From: Paenibacillus selenitireducens
Lineage (GTDB): Bacteria > Bacillota > Bacilli > Paenibacillales > Paenibacillaceae
Length of the DNA: 64,000 bases
Direction of reading: 5' to 3'
Assembly (NCBI RefSeq): GCF_002021565.1
Contig: NZ_MSZX01000009.1
Span: 124,717 to 188,716 of the forward strand
In this document: positions 8,577 to 17,437 of the stretch, in pieces
How the letters are laid out: each line of letters opens with the position of its first letter
Numbering within the stretch: position 1 is the first letter of the stretch
The notes under the pieces: generated by a model
The model's database searches: none
The model's input: only the letters and a program-made list of their open reading frames with translations
What the model was told of the DNA's origin: nothing
Translations under genes and position numbers: made by a program

Positions 8577-9584
8577 TTATTGATATTCATCCGAGATTAC
8601 GTCTCGTTGACAGATGCGCTTTACATATTCACTTGGGTTACAGCCGTAATGCTTGCGAAAATTCGTTGTGAAATTACTGATATTGCTATAACCAACCGAT
8701 ACCGCGGTTTCACCTACATTTAATCGCTCCACTTCCATATACCAACGTGCTTTTTCCATTCTTTGCTGCCGAACAAGCTCAAATATCGTCATGCCGTACA
8801 ATTCACGAAATCCTTTTTTTAATTTGAATTCATTAAGTCCTACCCGTCTCGATAACTCACGAATGGATAACGGCTGTTCATAGCGTTTCATAACTAATTC
8901 TCTCACGCTATTCAACTTGGACATATCATCGCGACTTAGAAAAGGTTTGCCCCCCACGGGGCCAAGTCCCTCAACTTCTCCGAATAAAGCAATGAACTCC
9001 ATTGCCTTGCTTTCCATATACAGCCGTTTCATGGAGCCCTGATACGTACAATTCATGAATTCAGACACACATTTATGGATTAACGGTGAATCCGGGTAAC
9101 GATCAATTTTCCCTTTATACCTTTGTAGCCATTTTTGCATGTTCTGTTTTTCTGGAATATCCCCAGCATATTGCAGCAAGGCTTCGGGAGACAAGCGTAT
9201 TTCAAGCAATTGGTTTCTTAGCCCTGCTTTCTTTTCTTCATATACCAGCTCATTCTCCAAGAAGAGAACATTGCCCGTAAGTTGTTCCGTATGGCTTTCT
9301 TTCCCATTCCATTCGCAATAGATTTCACCGTGAAGGCAATAGCTTAGTTCAAATAACGGGCAAGCTTCCTGGATTTGAAGTTTCATATCTTCATGGAAAG
9401 TGATATCCGCGATAACGATTTCCATACCTGGGCGTATGCGTATTCGATTCATGCTTCCCGTACCGACATGTGAAGGAATCGTAAGATTCTGCTCCCCATC
9501 ATTTGGATACATGCATCCATCGATAAATGTTGTAAATTGGTCGTAATACTTATGGATATCTGCATTCAATATATGAAGTTTCAT
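8577..9584 (-). CDS. AraC family regulator, PchR/YbtA-like
   Basis: Transcription regulator of 335 residues. Two helix-turn-helix motifs fill the C-terminal 100 residues (LSIRELSRRVGLNEFKLKKGFRELYG and VGETAVSVGYSNISNFTTNFRKHYGCNPSEY). The N-terminal half (PGMEIVIADITFHEDMKLQ, FELSYCLHGEI) resembles the sensor part of PchR/YbtA-type regulators, which bind ferric siderophores and activate uptake or export genes. The Fur-boxed exporter downstream on the same strand fits that reading. An AGGAGGT site precedes the ATG. Ligand assignment is inference. Confidence 0.85.
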   Translation of the reverse strand: MKLHILNADIHKYYDQFTTFIDGCMYPNDGEQNLTIPSHVGTGSMNRIRIRPGMEIVIADITFHEDMKLQIQEACPLFELSYCLHGEIYCEWNGKESHTEQLTGNVLFLENELVYEEKKAGLRNQLLEIRLSPEALLQYAGDIPEKQNMQKWLQRYKGKIDRYPDSPLIHKCVSEFMNCTYQGSMKRLYMESKAMEFIALFGEVEGLGPVGGKPFLSRDDMSKLNSVRELVMKRYEQPLSIRELSRRVGLNEFKLKKGFRELYGMTIFELVRQQRMEKARWYMEVERLNVGETAVSVGYSNISNFTTNFRKHYGCNPSEYVKRICQRDVISDEYQ

Positions 9585-9621
9585 GCCATACCTCCTCTCA
9601 AAGGATTCCTATCGAACAACG

Positions 9622-10500
9622 CTAAGTCAAGTGCTTTCGCTCGCGGCGAAATTTGCCTGGGGGCAATTTCATATCCTCCATAAAGACACGCGTAAAATAA
9701 TGAACCGATGAAAACCCCGTGAGATCCGCGATTTTTTTGATCGGAAGATCACTACTTATGAGTAAGCGTGTCGCTTGCCTAACGCGCTCCCGCCGGATAA
9801 AATCTGTAAAACTCTCACCGATGCCTGCGGAGAACAAGCGGGACAAATGGCGCTCAGATACATTTAAGTAGTGTGCGACTTCGACAAGACTCAGCGGTCT
9901 TGCTAAATTGTCTCGGATGTATAGCTTGGCTTGCTGAATCAGCATATTCGAATTTTTGCGTTTAACATGCATCTCCTGCTTCGGACCCTGTGCTCCAAAG
10001 AGCGTAACGAACGACTGAATCAAGGCGTAGGCCACCGAGGGAACGGCTGCCGCAGGAAGATTTTTGTCTTCATCCGTTTGCAGCAGCAGTGATTTCCATA
10101 ATAGCGAGGTAGGATGCTGATCATCCTTCAGCACGCATACTTTCATCGTTTCGCTGAGTCGTTCAAAAGCTTCCCGTACCGGTACTTGGGTCAATGATTC
10201 GTCTACTTCGAAGGCGACATAAAGCAAGAACAGGCCTGCTTGCGTTCGAATTTGGTGGGTCACGCCGGGCCTGGAACAAAAGTGGGTACCTGCTTGAAGC
10301 TGGTATTCCACCCCATCATCCGTATATTCGCCTACGCCCGTAAGGACATAGCATATTTCGAAGAACGAATGCTTATGAATGGGATTATCAAATAACTGTG
10401 GATTCACGCCCCAATAATGGACTTTAAATGATGCTTCACTCGTCTGTAGGACGGTTGCGATCTCATTTAACAAAGAAGTCGTTTCTTTACCCAGATACAT
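9622..10500 (-). CDS. AraC family regulator with N-terminal cupin
   Basis: Protein of 292 residues. A cupin sensor domain (HKHSFFEICYVLTGVGEYTDDG near 42-63, RPGVTHQI near 77) is followed by the double helix-turn-helix (LVEVAHYLNVSERHLSRLFS, IKKIADLTGFSSVHYFTRVFMEDMKLPPGKFRRER). Such proteins sense sugars and activate nearby enzymes. It is divergent from the first PhyH-like gene, 142 bases away, and is likely its regulator. Start placed at the ATG after GGCGGGAA rather than the TTG one codon earlier. Confidence 0.86.
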   Translation of the reverse strand: MYLGKETTSLLNEIATVLQTSEASFKVHYWGVNPQLFDNPIHKHSFFEICYVLTGVGEYTDDGVEYQLQAGTHFCSRPGVTHQIRTQAGLFLLYVAFEVDESLTQVPVREAFERLSETMKVCVLKDDQHPTSLLWKSLLLQTDEDKNLPAAAVPSVAYALIQSFVTLFGAQGPKQEMHVKRKNSNMLIQQAKLYIRDNLARPLSLVEVAHYLNVSERHLSRLFSAGIGESFTDFIRRERVRQATRLLISSDLPIKKIADLTGFSSVHYFTRVFMEDMKLPPGKFRRERKHLT

Positions 10501-10561
10501 CAATGTTCCCGCCTTTAGTCCATCATGGCTTTATTTTATAAAAAAATGTCCTCTGTCCAAA

Positions 10562-10591
10562 AAGACAACGATTAACTAGGATCTCTATAAT
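10562..10591 (+). promoter_or_regulatory. Promoter of the first PhyH-like gene
   Basis: AAGACA at 10562-10567 and TATAAT at 10586-10591 with an 18-base spacer. The -35 is suboptimal, as expected for an AraC-activated promoter in a divergent region. Confidence 0.5.
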
Positions 10592-10642
10592 TATAAGCGT
10601 AGTAACTATGAATTGTCAGTAAGTATCGAGGGAGGCCAAATC

Positions 10643-11416
10643 ATGATCGAACCTAAAGATGTGGATTTTTACAAAGAAAATGGATACCTGCTTGTCAAAG
10701 GCGTTTTTAATCAACAAGAAGTCGAAGAGATGCGGGAAGCGGTCGAACGAATTATTCAACGTGCTGCAAAATCCAAAGCGGATGCGAATGCCGCGTGGCA
10801 GGGTGACTTCCTTCCTCCAGAACAGTTGAAGAAGCTCGTCCTTAAGGGATTTCATGATGTACATTATCATGATGCTGCATTTATGCAAGCCATTGTACAT
10901 CCCAACATGCGCAACATTTTATCACAGATCATTGGTCCCAACGTTCAACTCCATCATTCCAAAATGTTGGTGAAGCCGCCGGAGAATGGCGCGGCATTTC
11001 CAATGCATCAGGATTATCCTTATTTCCCGCATGCGAACCATACGATGTTGGCTGCAAGCGTCCATCTGGATTATGCAGATGAAGAGAATGGCTGCCTTCG
11101 CGTCATTCCAGGATCCCACAAGGAAGGCTCCCTTCCTCACGTCGGTTCTTATTATTTGAATCATAAGGAGTACCCTACCAAAGATGGGACACCTTGTATT
11201 GCAGACGCGGGCGATGTGTTGTTTTTTAATTACTTGACCATTCATGGATCAGATCCGAACCGAAGCTCGCGTACGCGCAGGAACGTGCTTTTTCAATACA
11301 AAGACGCGAGCGATTTCCCGACTGAAAATGTTCACTTTGATTGGGGCATGGGATTGATGGTGACCGGTGAGAATCCACATTTCACGAAAGTGAAGCCGAA
11401 CTATACGATTATCTAA
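10643..11416 (+). CDS. Phytanoyl-CoA dioxygenase (PhyH) family protein
   Basis: Fe(II)/2-oxoglutarate-dependent dioxygenase-like protein of 257 residues. Iron ligands are visible as HQD in FPMHQDYPYFPHANH and the distal His in LTIHGSDPNRSSRTRR, whose arginine would bind 2-oxoglutarate. VIPGSHKEGSLPH between them is typical of the family. The start is the ATG after GGGAGG; the frame is open ten codons further upstream without a site. Substrate unknown. Bacterial members hydroxylate small carbon compounds. A divergent AraC and nearby sugar-isomerase and second PhyH genes point to catabolism of an unusual sugar or sugar derivative. Confidence 0.85.
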   Translation: MIEPKDVDFYKENGYLLVKGVFNQQEVEEMREAVERIIQRAAKSKADANAAWQGDFLPPEQLKKLVLKGFHDVHYHDAAFMQAIVHPNMRNILSQIIGPNVQLHHSKMLVKPPENGAAFPMHQDYPYFPHANHTMLAASVHLDYADEENGCLRVIPGSHKEGSLPHVGSYYLNHKEYPTKDGTPCIADAGDVLFFNYLTIHGSDPNRSSRTRRNVLFQYKDASDFPTENVHFDWGMGLMVTGENPHFTKVKPNYTII

Positions 11417-11453
11417 AAAAACAAGCCGCAGGGAGCGTATCCCTCGCGGCTTG
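11415..11453. terminator. Bidirectional terminator
   Basis: Stem CAAGCCGC/GCGGCTTG extended by GGGA/TCCC around a small loop, between convergent genes. The minus-strand copy ends in seven T residues. Confidence 0.85.
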
Positions 11454-11467
11454 CGATATTTTAGCTG

Positions 11468-12265
11468 CTATATGCGGCTGAACCGATCTTTTACTCGATT
11501 TGCCATCCAATGATTGACTTCAAATAAGTCCGCTAAGGGTTGATGCGTGAAAGGTACTGTTGGCATGTACCCTGGCGGTCCGAACTCTGGGGTCATTGTT
11601 AAAATACGACAGCCTTCATCCTGCCTCGCCTTGAACACGGTATCCCACCAATGTTCAAACCTTTCCAATGCCATAGCATATTCAGGTGCGGCAGGGTGCG
11701 CCACTTGCGGCCCTTCTTCGAACCCTATGCGGGCATGAAGATGAATGGTTCGGTCCATGACGAGAGCCATGTCTTCTTCTTGATCATGGAGCAACGATTC
11801 ACAGACGCAAGTAAAGTGGCTGAAATCCGCCGTAACTCTTAGATCCGGGAATTTTCGAAGGAGCCTTGCCGTAGACCATGGCGAGAACATGGTACGTCCG
11901 CGATGGGTTTCGTGCCCGATTGGCGTACCATACGTCTTCTCCACTTGGATGGCATGCGCAAAGAACTGATCCTGCATGTCTTCGTTCCAATAATCTTTTC
12001 CGCTATGCGAATTGATTAATACGGGATGATATTTGATTGCCTGTTCGACTTGTTGAAGAAAGGACTCCTCATGATCCCCATTCGTAAAAATTTGCGGGAT
12101 ATATGCAAGGCCTAATTCTTCCTTCAGTTCAATAAACTCATTTTCTTCATCCGGTGTTGGAAGAGGTGCCTCAATCCCATCATAGCCATGCTGAGCGGCT
12201 CTCTCGAATTTGTCCCGTAACGTTCCGTTCATCCCCCAAAAGGCATGAAAACATGTTAATTCCAT
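11468..12265 (-). CDS. Sugar phosphate isomerase/epimerase (AP-endonuclease-2-like TIM barrel)
   Basis: Cytoplasmic TIM-barrel protein of 265 residues of the xylose isomerase-like family. Metal-ligand candidates fall at strand ends: GHETHRGR near 133-140, TADFSHFTCVCE near 165-176, HLHARIGF near 199-206, and a late Glu in MTPEFGP. It follows the second PhyH gene by 15 bases on the same strand and is probably co-transcribed with it. The family isomerises or epimerises sugars, inososes or keto acids. The particular substrate is not evident. Confidence 0.82.
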   Translation of the reverse strand: MELTCFHAFWGMNGTLRDKFERAAQHGYDGIEAPLPTPDEENEFIELKEELGLAYIPQIFTNGDHEESFLQQVEQAIKYHPVLINSHSGKDYWNEDMQDQFFAHAIQVEKTYGTPIGHETHRGRTMFSPWSTARLLRKFPDLRVTADFSHFTCVCESLLHDQEEDMALVMDRTIHLHARIGFEEGPQVAHPAAPEYAMALERFEHWWDTVFKARQDEGCRILTMTPEFGPPGYMPTVPFTHQPLADLFEVNHWMANRVKDRFSRI

Positions 12266-12280
12266 TTCGTATCCCTCCAG

Positions 12281-13105
12281 TTATTTATGGTGGCCTCGCG
12301 GTTTTTTGCCGCTCCATCGCTCATCGATCTGTTCGTTCTTGGATTGGTATCGCGCGTCAACGCTAATCCGGTATTGATTCGTCGTATTTTCAAGTGAACA
12401 GTGAAGCAAGAACATGCCGAAAATCAGCACATCGCCAGCTTCAAATGTCGTTGTCGCCCATTGCCCGCCGAACTTCTCCGTAATGATCAGTGGATCATCC
12501 GTATAGTGTCCAATCCCATCCCGGTCTGAATCTTTGGTACCGTAAGATTGTTTCAGAGCTTCAAATCGATGGGAGCCTAAACAAATGGCAAGCCCTCCTA
12601 AATCGTAGGAGACATCGCCGATCGGAGACCACACGGTATATACGTTGTGCGTTCCCCGTCCCATATAGACAATGTCATAATGCGCACCCGTGAAATCCCC
12701 TGTACCTACCGCTCGCAGCCATTTGTAATGATACGTAAGCGATTCCTCGCCCAACAGTTCGTCAAAAAAACGCATGACATGCTCCCCATTCAACACATTG
12801 AGAAGCGCAGGCAAATCCTCATTGGTGCCACCCATAAAAATACTCTTGCTTCCATCCGCGATGACACCTTCTTCAAGGAGCGTATCTCGTTCTATTTTTC
12901 CCATCTGGTTCATTTTCTGGAGTATCGCTTGACGGGCATCTAGTACTTGGTCTCGATCATGGAATCCTCGGATCAGCAAATACCCGTCTTCCTCCATCCG
13001 TTCACGAACCGCTTGTACATTATGTAAAACATCGTTCGAACTTCTTAACTCCGTTAAATGCGGTCCACCTAACTCTAATTCACGATTTCCAACTTTAATC
13101 ATCAT
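12281..13105 (-). CDS. Phytanoyl-CoA dioxygenase (PhyH) family protein
   Basis: Second PhyH-like iron/2-oxoglutarate oxygenase, 274 residues. GAHYDIVYMGRGTHNV supplies the HxD ligands, and FLLHCSLENTTNQYRISVDARY the distal His and the 2-oxoglutarate Arg. It is only distantly similar to the plus-strand PhyH protein nearby, so the two probably act on different compounds. Start: the ATG eight bases after AGGTGG; the GTG four codons earlier overlaps that site. It lies between an AraC gene upstream and the TIM-barrel gene downstream. Confidence 0.83.
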   Translation of the reverse strand: MMIKVGNRELELGGPHLTELRSSNDVLHNVQAVRERMEEDGYLLIRGFHDRDQVLDARQAILQKMNQMGKIERDTLLEEGVIADGSKSIFMGGTNEDLPALLNVLNGEHVMRFFDELLGEESLTYHYKWLRAVGTGDFTGAHYDIVYMGRGTHNVYTVWSPIGDVSYDLGGLAICLGSHRFEALKQSYGTKDSDRDGIGHYTDDPLIITEKFGGQWATTTFEAGDVLIFGMFLLHCSLENTTNQYRISVDARYQSKNEQIDERWSGKKPRGHHK

Positions 13106-13228
13106 GATACCGACCACCTGTACGTTTTTGGATTCATTGGAGCATTTGCTCTGTCTTAACTATAAATCCGATAAACGTGACTGTATTTACGGAAATGTGA
13201 TGGATATTTAATGAAATCGCTTCAAATT

Positions 13229-14017
13229 TTAATCATTAGGATAGTCGCCTTGTTGTTGGTTCCTCCATTTCGAGGGCGAAATCCCTTCAGTCTGTTGAAA
13301 CCATGCGCTGAACTGATGAATGCCCGAAAAACTCAATTGTTCCGCGATTTGCACGATAGATTGATCCGAGGTTCGCAGCAGCCACTTCGCTTCCGTTAAA
13401 CGGTGCATCTGTTGGTACTGCTTCGGAGATACGCGATAGGATTTCGTAAATTCCTTGCGAAAAGCCGACACGGATAAGCCAGCCATTTGGGCCAATGCTG
13501 TCACACGAATCTCTTGGTGCAAATGATTACGGATATAGTCGGCCGTGCTTGCAATGGACATGCGATGTGCGTCTGTATTCGAATGCTGCAGCAACGTTAG
13601 GAGAAAGAGCTCGATCCACGCAGAAATAACGGCTTCTTTTTCCTGAAGCGGTTGGGATACGACCTTCAACCAGTTACGGAATAAAGATTCATAGATATCC
13701 CGACTTCCCTGTGACAAGTGAATGAGCCTTGGACATTCTGGTTCAGTTAACTGATAGAATCGCTGTACCAGCGGCTTTGGCAAATCGGATGCCTGCATGA
13801 CCCCGAATCGTACGGCATCATTCGTCCAGAATCGGTGCGGGAAGTTCGGCGGTATGAGGACAACGCTGCCTTTTTCCATGTTAAATTCGCGATGATGGTA
13901 CTCCAACACCGCAGAACCTTCTAGTACGATGGATACTTCATAATCGTTGTGGTAATGCGTATCCATACTCCACCGATTTCTGTGAGATGCAATGGATGTC
14001 ATAACTTGAATTGCCAT
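13229..14017 (-). CDS. AraC family regulator with N-terminal cupin
   Basis: Regulator of 262 residues with a cupin sensor (HYHNDYEVSIVLEGSAVLEYHHRE near 21-44, PPNFPHRFW) and the paired helix-turn-helix motifs (VTALAQMAGLSVSAFRKEFTKSY, IVQIAEQLSFSGIHQFSAWFQQTEGISPSKWR). The start has a strong AGGAGGA site. Same strand and directly upstream of the second PhyH and TIM-barrel genes, 123 bases from the PhyH start, where a plausible -10 (TATAGT on the minus strand at 13161-13166) lies. Likely activator of that pair. Confidence 0.85.
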   Translation of the reverse strand: MAIQVMTSIASHRNRWSMDTHYHNDYEVSIVLEGSAVLEYHHREFNMEKGSVVLIPPNFPHRFWTNDAVRFGVMQASDLPKPLVQRFYQLTEPECPRLIHLSQGSRDIYESLFRNWLKVVSQPLQEKEAVISAWIELFLLTLLQHSNTDAHRMSIASTADYIRNHLHQEIRVTALAQMAGLSVSAFRKEFTKSYRVSPKQYQQMHRLTEAKWLLRTSDQSIVQIAEQLSFSGIHQFSAWFQQTEGISPSKWRNQQQGDYPND

Positions 14018-14125
14018 GAAGATCCTCCTGCAGACGTTGCTTTGTTTCTAGTAATGAATTCGTTAAGCACAGTGTAGCATGTTCGCCAAAGGAGGAGAAT
14101 AACAATTTGAAGATGTGAAGACATT

Positions 14126-14165
14126 CCAAAAGCCGAAAGGCTCTCAAGGAGTGCGCGTTCGGCTT
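14126..14165 (-). terminator. Terminator at the end of the 11-gene operon
   Basis: Eight-base stem AAGCCGAA/TTCGGCTT with a 20-base loop that can pair further. The minus-strand tail is TTTTGG. It is the first hairpin after the last gene of the long glycan operon. Confidence 0.7.
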
Positions 14166-14192
14166 ACGGAAGAATATTGCTATGTTGCAATT

Positions 14193-14957
14193 TCAACGAT
14201 TTTTGTTCGTGATTTTAACTAGATACTCGAGCGATTGCGCCAAGCTATCGAACGGATCACCTGGACAATAGTCTTGTTCTACCGCGTAATATTCTACGCC
14301 ATTCGCCTCACCCCATTGAAGTATAGGTGCGAAATCAATCGAACCTGTGCCGAGCTCTGCGAAGTATTGCCGATCGTCATTCGTCATGTCTTTGAAATGA
14401 AGGATAGGGAATTTCCGGCCTGTATATTGGGAGATGTAGGTTAACGGATCACGGCCAGCCTTTTTGACCCAATACGTGTCAATTTCCGGCAGAAGTGATT
14501 GACCTTTCTCAGGCTCGAGCAAATAATCCAAGGCCACGCGGTTGTTAATTTCCGTATGGAATTCAAAGTCGTGATTATGGTAGCCTACGTAGAATCCCTG
14601 ATCTTGGACAAGAGATGCGATTTCGAGCAATCTTCGTTTCACTTCACGATAACCGGGTTCATTCTGCATATCTGTCGGCAAGGAGTTTAAGTAAAAGTAT
14701 GATGTTCCAAACAATTTTGCTTCATTTAATACGGCATCCAACTCCATATTCAGACGATACAGACTGACATGCATACCTGCTACCGATAGCCCTGTTTCTT
14801 GAAGAGCAGCCGCAATTTCAACGGCTGGATATCCGTGCAACCCATCAATTTGAACGGACTTCCACCCCATCTCGCTCAGTTTACGAAGCGTTCCATAGAA
14901 ATCCTTTTTGCAGGCCTCCCGTAATGTAAACAATTGTGCGGCGAACTTATGATGCAA
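14193..14957 (-). CDS. Sugar phosphate isomerase/epimerase (TIM barrel)
   Basis: Protein of 254 residues of the xylose isomerase-like family. Features: MGWKSVQIDGLHGYPAVEIA (early strand), YLNSLP, VGYHNHDFEFH (metal His/Asp/Glu), LLPEIDTYWVKKAG, ILHFKDMT and YAVEQDYCPGDPFDSL. This is the pattern of IolE/IolI-like and 3-keto-sugar isomerases. The start is a TTG eight bases after GGAGG. A longer frame exists but lies inside the preceding gene. It overlaps the aldo/keto reductase stop by 11 bases and is the last gene of the operon. Next to an oxidoreductase it could act on a keto-sugar. The substrate is inferred only. Confidence 0.82.
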   Translation of the reverse strand: MHHKFAAQLFTLREACKKDFYGTLRKLSEMGWKSVQIDGLHGYPAVEIAAALQETGLSVAGMHVSLYRLNMELDAVLNEAKLFGTSYFYLNSLPTDMQNEPGYREVKRRLLEIASLVQDQGFYVGYHNHDFEFHTEINNRVALDYLLEPEKGQSLLPEIDTYWVKKAGRDPLTYISQYTGRKFPILHFKDMTNDDRQYFAELGTGSIDFAPILQWGEANGVEYYAVEQDYCPGDPFDSLAQSLEYLVKITNKNR

Positions 14958-15918
14958 TGAACTCTCCTCCTTCCAACAAATCCAGCCATCTGATCTCCTC
15001 GGGGGATAGTTCAATTTGTAATCCGTCCAAGGAGGTTGTGACTTCTTCGATCGTTTCCATCCCGACAAGTGCAGCCGTAGGAAATGGCTGATGCAGCACA
15101 TAGGATAATGCGATTTGCAGGCGTGTTACGCCTTTTTGTTGAGCAAGCGCTTCTGCCCGCGCATAGCGTTCCCAGTTCTCCTGTGTGTAGTAGACGTTGA
15201 CCATCTCCGCATCCTCCAGCTTATCTGGTGCAAATCTCCCCGTGAAGAACCCGCCTGCTTGCGATGACCAAGACAATATCGGCATTTGATTTCCGGCATG
15301 CCAATCGCACATTTCACGTCCCGCCGATACGCATCCTTCCCAACGGGGTACCCTGCATTTCGCTAAGCTTAGGTTGGCGCTATTGAACGTGAAGCCAATC
15401 AACCCGTGGGATTTCGCGTAATCGTTCGCTTGCTGAATCCGTTCATGCGTCCAATTCGATGCGCCGATGGCATGGATACGTCCAGCTTCTAGATGTTCGT
15501 TGAGCACTTCCATGATCGGTCCGACCTCGACATTCGGATCATCGCGATGCAATGCATAGAGGTCCACGAAATCCGTCCGAAGCCGTTCCAGACTTTCCAG
15601 CAAATCCTTCGTGATTGCCCGGGGGTTAACCCGAGGACCTGATTCCCCGTCGTCATGATGAGCCCCTTTGGTCAGGATCATCAACTCGCTTCTTCGCCCC
15701 GAGGTTTCGAGCCATTGACCGATGGCTCGCTCACATCTGCCGTACTGGTGCGCCGTATCAATCATGTTACCGCCAACCCGAAGGAACGTGTCGAACATGC
15801 GGTCTATGTGCTCCAAATCGTTCTTACGCAAGAAGTTCCCCGATCCCATGATCAACTGCCCGACGTTCTTCGTCACGGGTTGGCCATTCTGAATCCCTTG
15901 TACATGTATTGTTCTCAT
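14947..15918 (-). CDS. Aldo/keto reductase
   Basis: NAD(P)H-dependent oxidoreductase of 323 residues with the aldo/keto reductase barrel. Catalytic tetrad members are visible: D in NMIDTAHQYG with Y six residues later, K in LMILTKGAHHD, and H in LYALHRDDP. A conserved cofactor-phosphate pocket follows (IGASNWTHERIQQA and the late strand ALVGMETIEEV). In the operon it sits between an aminopeptidase and a keto-sugar-type isomerase, so it may oxidise or reduce a sugar released by the GH38 enzyme. Specific substrate unknown. Confidence 0.87.
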   Translation of the reverse strand: MRTIHVQGIQNGQPVTKNVGQLIMGSGNFLRKNDLEHIDRMFDTFLRVGGNMIDTAHQYGRCERAIGQWLETSGRRSELMILTKGAHHDDGESGPRVNPRAITKDLLESLERLRTDFVDLYALHRDDPNVEVGPIMEVLNEHLEAGRIHAIGASNWTHERIQQANDYAKSHGLIGFTFNSANLSLAKCRVPRWEGCVSAGREMCDWHAGNQMPILSWSSQAGGFFTGRFAPDKLEDAEMVNVYYTQENWERYARAEALAQQKGVTRLQIALSYVLHQPFPTAALVGMETIEEVTTSLDGLQIELSPEEIRWLDLLEGGEFIAS

Positions 15919-15958
15919 CGCGTAACTCTCCTAACGCTTGTTCCGGATTCGTACGGAA

Positions 15959-17437
15959 TCAAGCTTGTGATTTCGCATGCTGCGCTGTGCGGTGGAGGAC
16001 CCATGCCGCTAAAAGACGAGTACCGTACCCCGTTGCACCTTGTACGGTATATCCTTTCGTCGCAGCAACATCCTTTAATCCCGCCATATCCAAATGCACC
16101 CATTTCAGCGACGGATGGACGAATCTCCTCAGGAATAAGGCTGCCGTAATCGCGCCTGCCTCTCCGACACTGCTTACGTTACATACATCGGCGCAATCTG
16201 AATCCAAATAACTGTCGTATTCGTCTGCAAGGGGTAATTGCCACACCTTCTCGCCAACCTTGGCGGATACCTCACGCATCGTATCGACCAACGCTTGATC
16301 ACCGAATACGCCGGCATATTTCGAACCTAAAGCCCCTGTACAAGAGTATGTTAATGTGGCAATATCCGCGACTTCCTGTGCACCGAGGCGATGTGCGTAC
16401 AGCAGCGCATCTGCAAGAACGAGCCTGCCTTCTGCGTCGGTATTTCCAATTTGCACGGTGAGTCCGTTCGCATAGGTCAGAATTTCGCCTGGCAATAGCG
16501 CATTGCCGCCCGGCATGTTCTCAGCAGCAGGGATAAGGGCTACTACATTGAGAGGCAAACCGCTTCGTGACAGAATATCCATGGCACCAATGACCGAGGC
16601 CCCGCCTGCCATATCCATTCGCATATCGCTGATATTGTAATCCTTCTTGAGGGAGATTCCCCCGGTATCGAACGTGATTCCTTTGCCCACCAGAGCAATA
16701 AGCGGTTTGGAATGATCAGTAACATAGGACAATTTAATGAATACAGGAGCATACTTGCTACCTCGGCCTACCGCCAGTAATCCTGCCATGCCTTCATCCG
16801 CTAAAAGGCTCCCTGACAATATTTCTACACCTACTGAAGTATGGGCGAAATGTTCTTGAACCCTGCGGGCAAGCGTCTCTGGTCGCAAGGCATTCGGAGG
16901 TTCATTAGCGAGGTCTCTCGCAAGTATCGTTCCCTGGACGAGGGACAGAGCTCTACGAATACGATCTTCGGTTTCTTGTGTTTGCACGACATCCAGCCTT
17001 AACGATGGAACATATGGTTCCTTCGCTGTCGACTTATATTTATGGAACGTATAGGTTCCGAGCAACCAGCCCTCCAGCCATGCGCCGGCAACGTCAGCAA
17101 GATGCAGTGGAACGTGTTCGAAGGCAGCGAAGGATACGTGAAACTTCCCGAGTTGGTCTTTTACGATAGACCTTCCTGCCAAGCCCGCGGCATGACGAAT
17201 CATTTCTTCATTTGCCTTCGTTTTTGTACCCAGCCCCACGAGCAATAGATCTGGTCTCTTCGCGTCACCGGCGATCCAAGTTAAATTCCCTTGCTCACCT
17301 GCGGACATACGCGTCGTTGCCATTATCAACGTAAATTGCCCATTCTTGACTTGCAATTTTCCATGCTCCATGTCTTCCTTGAAAATAGGATATATTATGG
17401 CTTCGGCATCTTCGAAGCATCCGAACATCTCATTCAT
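15959..17437 (-). CDS. Leucyl aminopeptidase-like metallopeptidase (M17)
   Basis: Two-metal aminopeptidase of 492 residues, usual family length. The M17 catalytic domain is complete: VGKGITFDTGG (K252, D257), MRMDMAGG (D275) and the signature NTDAEGRL at 332-339 (D334, E336, R338). It would remove N-terminal amino acids in the cytoplasm. The ATG overlaps the metallophosphoesterase stop (ATGA), so it is a true member of the operon. A peptidase in a sugar operon suggests the imported substrate carries amino acids, for example a glycopeptide. PepA-type proteins can also act as DNA-binding regulators, but nothing here shows that. Confidence 0.88.
   Translation of the reverse strand: MNEMFGCFEDAEAIIYPIFKEDMEHGKLQVKNGQFTLIMATTRMSAGEQGNLTWIAGDAKRPDLLLVGLGTKTKANEEMIRHAAGLAGRSIVKDQLGKFHVSFAAFEHVPLHLADVAGAWLEGWLLGTYTFHKYKSTAKEPYVPSLRLDVVQTQETEDRIRRALSLVQGTILARDLANEPPNALRPETLARRVQEHFAHTSVGVEILSGSLLADEGMAGLLAVGRGSKYAPVFIKLSYVTDHSKPLIALVGKGITFDTGGISLKKDYNISDMRMDMAGGASVIGAMDILSRSGLPLNVVALIPAAENMPGGNALLPGEILTYANGLTVQIGNTDAEGRLVLADALLYAHRLGAQEVADIATLTYSCTGALGSKYAGVFGDQALVDTMREVSAKVGEKVWQLPLADEYDSYLDSDCADVCNVSSVGEAGAITAALFLRRFVHPSLKWVHLDMAGLKDVAATKGYTVQGATGYGTRLLAAWVLHRTAQHAKSQA

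Noticed and set aside
13212-13225. cre site before the second PhyH gene
   Set aside because: TGAAATCGCTTCAA fails at two conserved right-half positions and lies upstream of the likely promoter. Not convincing.
15655-16149. Plus-strand frame of 164 codons across the aldo/keto reductase and M17 ends
   Set aside because: It crosses two well-supported genes on the other strand and has no recognisable domain or ribosome site.
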